A DNA stretch of 64,000 nucleotides from NCBI GenBank assembly GCA_900170005.1, contig LT827128.1:682001-746000 (forward strand), written 5' to 3'. This document shows positions 1 through 7,503 of this stretch, in pieces. Source of the DNA: Gordonibacter massiliensis (ex Traore et al. 2017). GTDB taxonomy: Bacteria; Actinomycetota; Coriobacteriia; Coriobacteriales; Eggerthellaceae. Under the pieces are notes generated by a model that was given only the letters and a program-made list of their open reading frames with translations, ran no database searches and was not told the origin of the DNA. The translations under genes were made by a program, and so were the position numbers. Position 1 is the stretch's first letter. Each line of letters opens with the position of its first letter.

Positions 1-333
1 GATGGCTCCATGGGGGCAGGCCAGCGCGCACCGCTCGCAGTCGGCGCCGTGCGCGCGCATGCAGAAGTCTCGCAGCACCACGATGCGCTGCGGGCGCTCC
101 GGGGCGTCCGCAGCCGCGTCGGCGGCAGTGGGCGAGGGCGCCCCGGACGCGTCGGCGGCAATCGCGGCGGCGCCCGCGGTCACCACGTCGGCAGGCGAAG
201 CGCCCTCGTTGTCATCCTGAGCGGAGCGAAGCGGAGTCGAAGGATCTTCGGCCGCCGCCGGCGCGCCGTCTTGCCGGGAGCCCGCCCCTGCGGGGTCGCC
301 GGGAGCCCTGGTGTCTTCGGCCTTGTCAGCCAC
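1..333 (-). CDS. 4Fe-4S ferredoxin-like protein, 3' end outside window
   Basis: The GTG start at 333 overlaps the gltX stop codon, so the gene is probably translationally coupled to gltX. About 111 residues are visible and the frame runs off the left edge. The first 80 residues are low-complexity (Ala, Asp, Pro, Gly) and include an in-frame copy of a dispersed repeat. Then comes RIVVLRDFCMRAHGADCERC followed by ALACPHGAI, whose Cys spacing looks like the start of a 4Fe-4S domain. The function and total length cannot be judged. The long disordered leader is unusual for a ferredoxin, and the true start could lie nearer the Cys region. Confidence 0.6.
   Translation of the reverse strand, partial: MADKAEDTRAPGDPAGAGSRQDGAPAAAEDPSTPLRSAQDDNEGASPADVVTAGAAAIAADASGAPSPTAADAAADAPERPQRIVVLRDFCMRAHGADCERCALACPHGAI
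206..258. repeat. Dispersed GAGCGGAGCG...GTCGAAGGATCTTCGG repeat inside a coding region
   Basis: The segment contains TCCTGAGCGGAGCGAAGCGG and then AGTCGAAGGATCTTCGG. A related copy lies at 6157-6220 between metK and the dinD-like gene. Here it is translated in frame in the linker of the Fe-S protein gene. Confidence 0.7.
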
Positions 334-1897
334 CGAACACCTCGCTCGTCACCTGGTCGATGCGCGCGAGCACGTCCTCGCGGGGCAGCAGCTCGATGCT
401 CTCGAACAGCGGCGGCGACACCATGTTGCCGCACACGGCCACGCGCAGCGGCTGGAACAGCAGCTTCGGCTTGATCTCCAGGCGCTCGCCCTCGGCGCGG
501 CACGCCTCCTGCAAGGCCTCGGCCTCCCAGGCCGTGCCCTCGTCGGCCAGCACGCCGCGGCAGGCGGCCAGCGCCTCGTCGGCGCGCGCGCCCTCCTTCT
601 TCAGCACCTTGTTGACGCTCTTCTCGTCGAGCTGCACGTTCTTGCTCCAGAACATGAAGGCCAGCTTGTCCACGACCTCGTCCAACCGCGTCAGGCGCTC
701 GGAGACGAGCGGGTACAGGTCGCAGTACCAGACCGCGCGCTCCTGTACGTCGCCCAGCGCGGACTCGATGGCCGCGCCGTCGAAGGCGGATTCGCGCGCT
801 TCGGGATCGATCGGCGACCCCGCGGCCACGGCGCTGCCCAGGATGTTCGCCTGCGCCAGCCACAAAAGCGACGATCGCACCCATGCGTTCGGCCCCATGT
901 CCTTGATGTACTGGGCGTTCATCCAGTCGAGCTTCGTCTCGTCGAACACGGCGTCCTTCTTCGTCACGCGCTCCAGGCTGAAGTTCTCGCACAGCGTCTC
1001 GCGGTCGATGATGGTGGTCTCGCCGTCGAGCGACCAGCCCAGCAGCGCCAGGAAGTTCACCATGGCGTCGGGCAGGTAGCCACGCTCGCAGAACTCCTCC
1101 ACCGAGGCCGCGCCGTGGCGCTTCGACAGCTTCTTGCCGTCGGGGCCCAGGATCATGGACAGGTGGGCGAAGGTGGGCACGTCGAAGCCCAGCGCCTCGT
1201 AGATGAGGATCTGGCGCGGCGTGTTGGACAGGTGGTCGTCGCCGCGGATGACGTGCGTGACGCCCATGTTCGCGTCGTCGCACACCACGGCGAAGTTGTA
1301 GGTGGGCGATCCGTCGGTGCGCACGACGATCATGTCGTCCATCACCTCGGCCGGGAAGCTCACGTGGCCGTACACGGCGTCGTCGAACTCGATGGCGCCG
1401 CGGTTCTCGGGCACGCGCAGGCGCCACACGTGCGGCTCGCCGGCCTCGATGCGCGCGGCCGCCTCGGCCGGGTCGAGGTCGCGGCAGGTGCGGTCGTAGC
1501 CCGCGTAGCCGCCCTCTTCCGCCTCGGCCTTGGCGCGCTTGGCGTCCAGCTCGTCCTTCGTGCAGAAGCAGGGGTACACGCTGCCGCGCTCCTTCATGAG
1601 CTCGAGCGCCTGGGCGTAGGTGTCCGTGCGCTGCGTCTGGAAGTAGGGGCCGGCAGCTCCCCCCACCTCGGGGCCCTCGTCCCAGTCCAGCCCCAGCCAC
1701 TTCATGGCGTTGAGGATGACAGCCACGTTCTCCTCGGTGGAGCGCTCGGGGTCGGTGTCCTCGATGCGCAGGATGAAGTCGCCGCCCGTGGCGCGGGCGA
1801 ACGCCCAGTTGTAGATGGCCGTGCGGGCCCCGCCCACATGCAGGCGCCCGGTGGGCGAGGGGGCGAAGCGGACGCGTACTTTCTTCTTCTCAGTCAT
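326..1897 (-). CDS. gltX: Glutamyl-tRNA synthetase
   Basis: Charges tRNA-Glu with glutamate in the cytoplasm. The 523-residue protein opens with the class I signature RFAPSPTGRLHVGGARTAIY (HIGH-type motif HVGG) and has the second signature KKLSKRHG (KMSKS equivalent). It also shows ILRIEDTDPERST and HVIRGDDHLSNTPRQ, typical of GluRS. The ATG at 1897 follows GGAGG by about 12 nt; an upstream in-frame start at 1984 would lie inside a structured repeat and is not used. The stop overlaps the next gene. Length is slightly above the usual 470-490 residues. Confidence 0.96.
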   Translation of the reverse strand: MTEKKKVRVRFAPSPTGRLHVGGARTAIYNWAFARATGGDFILRIEDTDPERSTEENVAVILNAMKWLGLDWDEGPEVGGAAGPYFQTQRTDTYAQALELMKERGSVYPCFCTKDELDAKRAKAEAEEGGYAGYDRTCRDLDPAEAAARIEAGEPHVWRLRVPENRGAIEFDDAVYGHVSFPAEVMDDMIVVRTDGSPTYNFAVVCDDANMGVTHVIRGDDHLSNTPRQILIYEALGFDVPTFAHLSMILGPDGKKLSKRHGAASVEEFCERGYLPDAMVNFLALLGWSLDGETTIIDRETLCENFSLERVTKKDAVFDETKLDWMNAQYIKDMGPNAWVRSSLLWLAQANILGSAVAAGSPIDPEARESAFDGAAIESALGDVQERAVWYCDLYPLVSERLTRLDEVVDKLAFMFWSKNVQLDEKSVNKVLKKEGARADEALAACRGVLADEGTAWEAEALQEACRAEGERLEIKPKLLFQPLRVAVCGNMVSPPLFESIELLPREDVLARIDQVTSEVFGG

Positions 1898-1945
1898 AGC
1901 TGCGGTGATCCTCCAGGTTGAATATCGACAACGATGTTCGCGCAA

Positions 1946-2058
1946 GCGGTCTGTGCGGGAATATTCCGCGCGCAGATTCCGCACGAGCCAAACAGCCCAG
2001 AGAGCTGTTTGCGCGAGCTCAAGACCGTTTGGGCACGGAATGTTCCCGCCCAGACCGC
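1946..2058. repeat. Structured repeat family S1, copy A
   Basis: Outer inverted arms at 1946-1968 and 2036-2058 match at 21 of 23 positions. The core holds ATTCCGCACGAGCC (1976-1989), a small AAACAGC/GCTGTTT hairpin, then GCGCGAGC. The core is shared with copies at 18260-18441 and 38104-38265, but the arm sequences are unrelated. The right arm encodes the last residues of the DUF1461 gene. Confidence 0.85.
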
Positions 2059-2774
2059 CTCAGAAACCCGCCAACAATGATTGCCAGTATAGACAACACG
2101 CCCGTCACCGCAAGCCATACGGCGCCCATTCCCATCCAAAATGCGGGCGGGTACATGGTGATGAGCAGCGAGTCGTACGAGAACGTCCACGAGCCGTCTG
2201 CGAAGAACAGCGAGTGGAAGGCGGCGAAGAAGCCGTTGAAGTCCACGCACACCCAAACGGCCAGCAGCGCGAACATGACGACGACCGCGGCTCCCGCCAG
2301 CGCGAGCACCCCGCCCAGCGCACGGCGCCCGCAACGGGCGCCCAGGAACACGCAGCCCGCCAGCGCCACAAGCGCGATGACCCCCAGCGCGACGAACGAG
2401 GTGGACACCACGCCGTATACGTCGTCCAAGTGGGAGAGCGCCTCGGCGTCGAGCGTGTACACGTCGGGCGCCGTCTCGAGCGCCGCCTCGTCCGCGTCCG
2501 CGAAAGCCGTGCCCGCGTCGCGGTTGACGGCGGCCACCACGCCCATGACGGCCGCGCGGTCGTGCGAGCCCACCGTGTAGTCGCGCGTGGCCGCGGCGGC
2601 GCGCACGAGCTGCGCGTGCGAGAACGGCGTGGCCGTGTCCTCGGTGCCCGAGAACGCTTCGGCCAGCACCTGCGTCGTTTGCGGCAGGCAGCACGCGGCC
2701 AGGCCCGCCGCCACAAGCGTCACCGCCAGCGCGGCCGCAGCCACTGCGGCCGCGATGCGATCCATGAGTTTCAT
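2019..2774 (-). CDS. DUF1461 (TIGR01906-type) integral membrane protein
   Basis: A 251-residue membrane protein of unknown function. There is a hydrophobic N-terminal segment (about residues 7-30), a soluble loop of about 90 residues, then three hydrophobic segments (DVYGVVSTSFVALGVIALVA region, ALAGAAVVVMFALLAVWVCV region, and WMGMGAVWLAVTGVLSILAI region). This topology and the aromatic stretch around FNGFFAAFHSLFFADGSWTF are typical of DUF1461. The start at 2774 is preceded by GGGGGAG; 2786 or 2765 are alternatives. The C-terminus (RRSGREHSVPKRS) is encoded by the arm of a dispersed repeat, so the native end may have been replaced. It follows the ATP-grasp gene by 86 nt. Confidence 0.75.
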   Translation of the reverse strand: MKLMDRIAAAVAAAALAVTLVAAGLAACCLPQTTQVLAEAFSGTEDTATPFSHAQLVRAAAATRDYTVGSHDRAAVMGVVAAVNRDAGTAFADADEAALETAPDVYTLDAEALSHLDDVYGVVSTSFVALGVIALVALAGCVFLGARCGRRALGGVLALAGAAVVVMFALLAVWVCVDFNGFFAAFHSLFFADGSWTFSYDSLLITMYPPAFWMGMGAVWLAVTGVLSILAIIVGGFLRRSGREHSVPKRS

Positions 2775-2860
2775 CTGCTCCCCCATCGTGAAAGTCCCGG
2801 AAGGCGATGCGGTCGCCTTCCGGGCGCGTGTCCCGTGCCGTGCCTTGCGCCGCGCGCTCG

Positions 2861-4231
2861 TCAGTCCCTGTCCACCCAGATGGTCGCGGCGGTCATGCCC
2901 TTCATGTCCTTCGAGATGGTGGGCAGGGGCCCCAGGCGGCTGAACACGCCCATGAACTCGCCGTCGTACAGGTACAGGCCGTTCAGGTTGTTGTACAGCT
3001 TGGGCTCGCGCGGCACCTCGCCGTCCGGCAGCTGGTCGATGCCCGCGTCGGGCGGCAGCGTCTCGGTTTTGAAGGGGTGGATGTAGCGCTGCACGATGAA
3101 CGGGTAGCCGGCGCGCCCGTTCGCGAAGCGGTCGATGAGGCGCTCCCATTCCTCCTGCGTCACCGCCTCGCCGGCGTACACCTCGTCGGCGCCGTAGTGG
3201 TCGGTAGGCTTGATGATCCACTCGCAGCGGTTCTCGCGGATCTGCGGCAGGTTCACGTGCTCGTCGTCCAAGAAGGCGGTCAGGGGCACGGTCTCTTCGA
3301 TGAACGATATCTCGTCCGCATCCAAAAACGCGGTCGTGCGCTCGTCGAACAGCACGTTGAACAGCTGCTTGTCGTGCACGATATGTCCGGCGAAGCTGCC
3401 GATGAGCGCCACCTTCTCGGCGCGCACGGCGTCGATGAGCTGCTGGGACTCGTCCCAGTGGTCGATGACGTCGTTGGTCACGCAGCGCCTCCAAATCGCG
3501 TCGACGCGGCCGCCCTCCGCGTCGCGCAGGACCTCGCCGTCGAAGCGCAGGTCGCGCACGTCGGCCACGACGCAGTCGGCGCCGGCGCGCTTGAACAGGT
3601 CGGCGTAGATGCGGAACTCGTCCACCACGCCGTTTTCCAGGTAGTCGCAGATGGCGATGCGCGGGTTCTCCACCCGGCGCTCGTAGGTGGCGTAGATGTC
3701 CATGAACGTGCGCACCCACGACTCGAACAGCTCGCAGCCCTGTACGCGATGGCGGCTTGCGAACTCCTTGAACGTGGCTGTGTTCTCGATGGAGTGGGTG
3801 ATCTCGCGGTTCTCGTTCATGCCCGACGACCCGTCGCCGTTGAACTCGCAGAACTTCATGCGGTAGTCGTCCTCGTCCAAGAACGTGTCCACGCGCGCGA
3901 AGGGCAGCAGCGAGTCGTAGCCGCGCGGAAGCAGGATGAGCTCCTCGAGGCGCGGGTCGAAGTCGAACGCGCGGCGGTAGGCGGGGTCTTCCAGATAGCG
4001 CGCGATGACCTTGACGAGGATGCGGTGCGCGGTTTCGGCCGTCTCCTTCATGGTGCGGTAGGTTTCGGCGTTGAACAGGCGCGGGACGAACGAGCAGGCC
4101 ACCACCTTGTGATGCACGATGGCGGTGGAGCCCTGCATGTAGTCGTAGGCGGCGCGGCGGCCTTCGACGTCCCCTCCGAGGGACTCCATGATGTCGAAGT
4201 ACTCGCGCGTGTAGTCGGCGTTGGTTGGCAT
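2861..4231 (-). CDS. Glutathionylspermidine synthase-like / ATP-grasp carboxylate-amine ligase
   Basis: A 456-residue cytoplasmic protein resembling the circularly permuted ATP-grasp ligases related to glutathionylspermidine synthase. Family-like elements are KFCEFNGDGSSGMNENREIT, RENRCEWIIKPTDHYGADEV (ATP-binding Lys region) and IVQRYIHPFKTETLPPDAG. Such enzymes couple ATP hydrolysis to amide-bond formation; the acceptor here is unknown. The ATG at 4231 follows AAAGGA at good spacing. It likely forms a two-gene unit with the downstream DUF1461 gene. A ligase acting on a small-molecule thiol or polyamine is possible, but that is inference from family only. Confidence 0.72.
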   Translation of the reverse strand: MPTNADYTREYFDIMESLGGDVEGRRAAYDYMQGSTAIVHHKVVACSFVPRLFNAETYRTMKETAETAHRILVKVIARYLEDPAYRRAFDFDPRLEELILLPRGYDSLLPFARVDTFLDEDDYRMKFCEFNGDGSSGMNENREITHSIENTATFKEFASRHRVQGCELFESWVRTFMDIYATYERRVENPRIAICDYLENGVVDEFRIYADLFKRAGADCVVADVRDLRFDGEVLRDAEGGRVDAIWRRCVTNDVIDHWDESQQLIDAVRAEKVALIGSFAGHIVHDKQLFNVLFDERTTAFLDADEISFIEETVPLTAFLDDEHVNLPQIRENRCEWIIKPTDHYGADEVYAGEAVTQEEWERLIDRFANGRAGYPFIVQRYIHPFKTETLPPDAGIDQLPDGEVPREPKLYNNLNGLYLYDGEFMGVFSRLGPLPTISKDMKGMTAATIWVDRD

Positions 4232-4409
4232 GGCGATCCTTTCGGGACGCCCCGCTTTTCGGCGCCCTGCGCAGGTCGAAGCGGGGATGCTTTTCGACCA
4301 GAAAGTGTACCACGCCCGCCGCGCGCCCGCCGTCGAGGTTGCCGTATCGCCACACGAACGGCGACGGCGGGCAACCTTGCTCCCGCGCGGTGGCGCCGAG
4401 CGGTAGGAG

Positions 4410-4461
4410 TGTCGCCCGAAAGCCGCGTTTTTTCCCGGAAAACCGCGGCTTTCGGGCGACA
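4410..4461. repeat. 18-bp perfect inverted repeat
   Basis: Arms TGTCGCCCGAAAGCCGCG at 4410-4427 and its complement at 4444-4461 flank a 16-nt loop that contains TTTTTT. It lies between the divergent ATP-grasp and metK genes. There is no T-run beyond the stem in either direction, so it is not a clean intrinsic terminator. Confidence 0.75.
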
Positions 4462-4559
4462 ATCCTCGCCGGGAGGGGCCTTGCCGCGGCTCTCCGTCGC
4501 CGTTTCCGCGTGCGCGCAGCGGCATTCCCGTAGGTTGCGCGCGCATGGCAATCTCCCTA

Positions 4560-4588
4560 TTGCGCGCGCCGTGCTTTCAAGGTACCAT
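4560..4588 (+). promoter_or_regulatory. Likely SigA-type promoter of metK
   Basis: TTGCGC at 4560-4565, a 17-nt spacer, and TACCAT at 4583-4588. The expected start near 4595 lies about 38 nt before the riboswitch. The -10 is imperfect, so this is a candidate only. Confidence 0.45.
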
Positions 4589-4632
4589 CGGCAAGGTTAC
4601 GCGGGGATTCCGGCCGTTTGCGCGGTTCTCTG

Positions 4633-4727
4633 CTTTATCAAGAGTCGGGGGAGAGAGTTGGCTCTGTGATCCCGACACCAACCTGGCGGATACGCCAAGG
4701 TGGTCCGGCCTACAACGATGAAGGAGG
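4633..4727 (+). promoter_or_regulatory. SAM riboswitch (SAM-I clan) controlling metK translation
   Basis: The leader starts with CTTTATCAAGAG, followed by a GTCGGG/CCCGAC stem (P2), TGTGAT, ACCAACC, a GGCG/CGCC hairpin and AAGGTGG, in the order of SAM-I aptamers. The closing stem P1 pairs CTTTATC (4633-4639) with GATGAAG (4717-4723) over seven base pairs. The 3' half of P1 overlaps the Shine-Dalgarno AAGGAGG (4721-4727). SAM binding should therefore hide the ribosome site and turn metK off without a terminator. Only about 10 nt separate P3 from P1, so the usual P4 hairpin seems absent; this may be a SAM-I/IV-type variant. Confidence 0.85.
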
Positions 4728-4732
4728 AGCTC

Positions 4733-5998
4733 ATGGCCGAAGATCGTTCTACCTACCTGTTCACATCCGAGTCCGTCACCGAAGGTCACCCCGACAAGGT
4801 GTGCGACCAGATATCCGACGCGGTGCTCGACGCCATCCTGGCCAAGGAGATCGAGCTCGCCGCGGCGGGCTACGTGGCGCCCAACGGCTGCCCGGCCGAT
4901 CCCGCCCAGGTGCGCTGCGCCTGCGAGACGGTGGCCACCACGGGCATGGTCATGGTCACGGGCGAGATACGCACGCAGGCCTACGTCGACGTGCCCGGCA
5001 TCGTGCGCGAGGTGCTCGCGGACATCGGCTACAACCGCGCCAAGTTCGGCTTCGACTGCGACACCTGCGGCGTGCTGAACGCCATCCACGAGCAGAGCCC
5101 GGACATCGCGCAGGGCGTCGACGAGAGCTGGGAGGCCCAGCACGGCCTGGCCGGCGACGACCCCTACGAGCGCATCGGCGCGGGCGACCAGGGCATGATG
5201 TTCGGCTACGCCTGCGACGAGACTCCCACGCTCATGCCCCTGCCCATCTACCTGGCGCACCGCATGGCCGAGCGCCTGGCCGCCGTGCGCAAGGACGGCA
5301 CGCTGCCGTATTTGCGCCCCGACGGCAAGACGCAGGTGTCCGTGCGCTACACAGACGGCCGCCCGACTTGCGTGGAGAAGGTGGTCGTGTCCACGCAGCA
5401 CGCCGAGAGCGCGGGGCACGACGAGCTGCACGCCGACATCGTGGAGCAGGTGGTGAAGCCCGTGCTGGAGGCCGAGGGCGTGGCGCTATCCGACGACGCC
5501 GAGATCCACGTGAACCCCACCGGGCGCTTCGTCATCGGCGGGCCCATGGGCGACGCGGGCCTCACCGGCCGCAAGATCATCGTGGACTCCTACGGCGGCA
5601 TGGGCCGCCACGGCGGCGGCGCGTTCTCCGGGAAGGACTGCACGAAGGTGGACCGCTCGGGAGCCTACGCCGCGCGCTGGGTGGCGAAGAACGTGGTGGC
5701 CGCCGGCCTGGCCGAGCGCTGCGAGATCCAGCTGGCCTACGCCATCGGCATGGCGCGCCCCGTGTCGGTGATGATCGACACGTTCGGCACCGCCAAGGTG
5801 GACGAGGCCGTCATCGAGCGCGCGGTGGGCGAGGTGTTCGACCTGCGCCCCGGCGCCATCATCGACCAGCTCGACCTGCGCCGCCCCATCTACCGCAAGA
5901 CGGCCGCCTACGGCCACTTCGGCCGCGAGCTGCCCGAGTTCACCTGGGAGCGCACCGACAAGGCCGACGAGCTGCGCCGCGCGTGCGGGCTGGCGTAG
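4733..5998 (+). CDS. metK: S-adenosylmethionine synthetase
   Basis: Makes SAM from methionine and ATP in the cytoplasm. The 421-residue protein has the N-terminal [19 protein letters not shown], the central [20 protein letters not shown] and the C-terminal [20 protein letters not shown] signatures. It is about 35 residues longer than typical MetK, from extra residues near positions 35-55 ([17 protein letters not shown]) and around 120-145. The ATG at 4733 sits 5 nt after AAGGAGG, which is part of the riboswitch P1 stem. A strong terminator follows, so the gene is monocistronic. Confidence 0.97.
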   Translation: MAEDRSTYLFTSESVTEGHPDKVCDQISDAVLDAILAKEIELAAAGYVAPNGCPADPAQVRCACETVATTGMVMVTGEIRTQAYVDVPGIVREVLADIGYNRAKFGFDCDTCGVLNAIHEQSPDIAQGVDESWEAQHGLAGDDPYERIGAGDQGMMFGYACDETPTLMPLPIYLAHRMAERLAAVRKDGTLPYLRPDGKTQVSVRYTDGRPTCVEKVVVSTQHAESAGHDELHADIVEQVVKPVLEAEGVALSDDAEIHVNPTGRFVIGGPMGDAGLTGRKIIVDSYGGMGRHGGGAFSGKDCTKVDRSGAYAARWVAKNVVAAGLAERCEIQLAYAIGMARPVSVMIDTFGTAKVDEAVIERAVGEVFDLRPGAIIDQLDLRRPIYRKTAAYGHFGRELPEFTWERTDKADELRRACGLA

Positions 5999-6023
5999 GG
6001 GAATAGAAGAGGAACGAACCGAG

Positions 6024-6055
6024 CCGCCCGCTGCGATCATGCAGCGGGCGGTTTT
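6024..6055 (+). terminator. Intrinsic terminator of metK
   Basis: Perfect 11-bp stem CCGCCCGCTGC (6024-6034) with GCAGCGGGCGG (6041-6051), a 6-nt loop, then TTTT. Confidence 0.9.
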
Positions 6056-6156
6056 CTGTCGCCCTTCCGGCTGGGGGAGGTTCGCTCTGCTCGTCGTGGG
6101 TAGAGCGCCGAAGCGCCCCTGTTGTCATCTTAGCCAGAGTGCCAAGACGTTTTCTG

Positions 6157-6220
6157 TTGTCGTTCTGAGCGGAGCGCTGGAGGTGCGGAGTCGAAGGATC
6201 TTCGGCAACGGCAAGCCCCC
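6157..6220. repeat. Dispersed GAGCGGAGCG...GTCGAAGGATCTTCGG repeat, second copy
   Basis: TTCTGAGCGGAGCG followed, after a 13-nt insertion, by CGGAGTCGAAGGATCTTCGG; same family as 206-258. It lies in a 576-nt gap (5999-6574) that also holds the metK terminator and the SOS promoter but no convincing gene. Confidence 0.65.
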
Positions 6221-6345
6221 TGCCGCCGAATCTCCTTCGGCTCCGGCCTTGCGGCCTCCGTTCGAGATGACAGGGGACGGCCTGCGGCCTTCGCTCGTAG
6301 GATGGCAATGCGACGTATCGATTCGAATATTTTCTATTATATATG

Positions 6346-6372
6346 GAACATACGTTCGTTTTATGGTATAGT
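6346..6372 (+). promoter_or_regulatory. LexA (SOS) box and promoter upstream of the dinD-like gene
   Basis: GAACATACGTTC at 6346-6357 fits the Gram-positive LexA consensus CGAACRNRYGTTYG at all inner positions. A -10 element TATAGT follows at 6367-6372, so the box lies in the -35/spacer region where a repressor would block polymerase. The gene downstream is a damage-inducible family member, which supports the assignment. About 200 nt of untranslated leader would follow. Confidence 0.8.
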
Positions 6373-6574
6373 GAGTTCTAACGAAAAGAGCCAGTGCGGA
6401 TGCGTTCCGTCTGCCGCCCGCTAGGCGGCGTCTCGGGATGCCCATAGATGGCGGCGGTCTCCGCGTTGCCCGTACCATGTCCGCAAGATCCTCTGAGAAA
6501 ACGGAGCATGCCCCGCACGTCGCGATCGCGCGACCGTGGTCGCGTGCGCGCAAGGGGCGGATGGGAGGACTCGC

Positions 6575-7483
6575 ATGGAGCGGTTCGACATCGAGGAGCG
6601 CAAGATGACGCTGGACGATCTGGCCCACGTCGACGAGGAGAGCGGCGTGGAGTATTGGTACGCGCGCGATATCATGGGGTTTCTGGGGTATGCGCAATGG
6701 CGCAACTTCGAGGCCGCGGTGAAAAAGGCGATGATATCGGCAGAAAGCAGCAAAACCGCAGGTGAACATCATTTTGCTAGCGTCAGCAAAATGATCGACG
6801 CAGGCAAAGGAGCCAAGCGCGAAGTCAGGGATTACCAGCTCACGCGCTACGCCTGCTACCTCATCGCGCAGAACGGCGATCCGCGGAAGGAGGAGATCGC
6901 CTTCGCCCAAAGCTACTTCGCCTTGCAGACGCGCAAGCAAGAGCTTATCGAAGAGCGCATGGCGGAACTGAACCGCCTCGCGCTTCGGGATCGTCTGAGC
7001 GAGACCGAAAAGGAATTCTCGCGTATTGCCTACGAGCGCGGCGTGGACGGCGCAGGGTTTGCCCGCATCCGTTCCAAAGGAGACGCCGCGCTGTTCGGCG
7101 GTCATTCGACAGCCGACATGAAGAAACGATTGGGGGTGAGGAAGTCGAAGCCGCTGGCCGACCACTTGCCGTCCGTCACCCTTGCGGCCAAGCAGCTCGC
7201 CACCGAGATGACGAGCCACAACGTGGTGAGGAAGGACCTGCAGGGCGAGCCGCCCATCGCCGACGAGCACGTGCAGAACAACCTCGGCGTGAGGAGCATC
7301 CTCGGCCAGCGCGGCATCAAGCCGGAGGAGCTGCCGCCCGAAGAGGATGTGAAGAAACTCGAGCGCCGCGTGGTGGGCGATACGCGCGAGCTCGAGCGCG
7401 GCGCGAAAGGCTTTGTCGCGCAAAGGGGGATTGCCGATGGCGATGCCGTCGAGGAGTCGGGCGGCTCCGATCCGGGTGCGTAG
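6575..7483 (+). CDS. dinD: DinD-like DNA-damage-inducible protein (Bro-N type)
   Basis: The 302-residue protein resembles E. coli DinD, a LexA-controlled protein reported to antagonise RecA filaments. Residues about 20-110 form a Bro-N/ANT-like domain (YWYARDIMGFLGYAQWRNFE), then VRDYQLTRYACYLIAQNGDP, a signature shared by DinD and phage antirepressors. The C-terminal half has ALFGGHSTADMKKRLGVRKS and HNVVRKDLQGEPPIADEHVQ, also DinD-like. The ATG at 6575 follows GGGAGG by 6 nt. A LexA box sits about 220 nt upstream. The C-terminal 15 residues look unstructured. A phage-derived origin is plausible, but no other phage genes are present. Confidence 0.82.
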   Translation: MERFDIEERKMTLDDLAHVDEESGVEYWYARDIMGFLGYAQWRNFEAAVKKAMISAESSKTAGEHHFASVSKMIDAGKGAKREVRDYQLTRYACYLIAQNGDPRKEEIAFAQSYFALQTRKQELIEERMAELNRLALRDRLSETEKEFSRIAYERGVDGAGFARIRSKGDAALFGGHSTADMKKRLGVRKSKPLADHLPSVTLAAKQLATEMTSHNVVRKDLQGEPPIADEHVQNNLGVRSILGQRGIKPEELPPEEDVKKLERRVVGDTRELERGAKGFVAQRGIADGDAVEESGGSDPGA

Positions 7484-7503
7484 GGTGGGGTATACTGGCT
7501 GCT

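Noticed and set aside
2019-4355. A single 778-codon minus-strand protein
   Set aside because: Only its last 251 codons resemble a real protein (DUF1461); the upstream part is a shadow of the ATP-grasp gene in another frame.
4410-4461. Terminator of the ATP-grasp or metK gene
   Set aside because: It lies between divergent genes, upstream of both, and has no T-run after the stem, so it was listed only as an inverted repeat.
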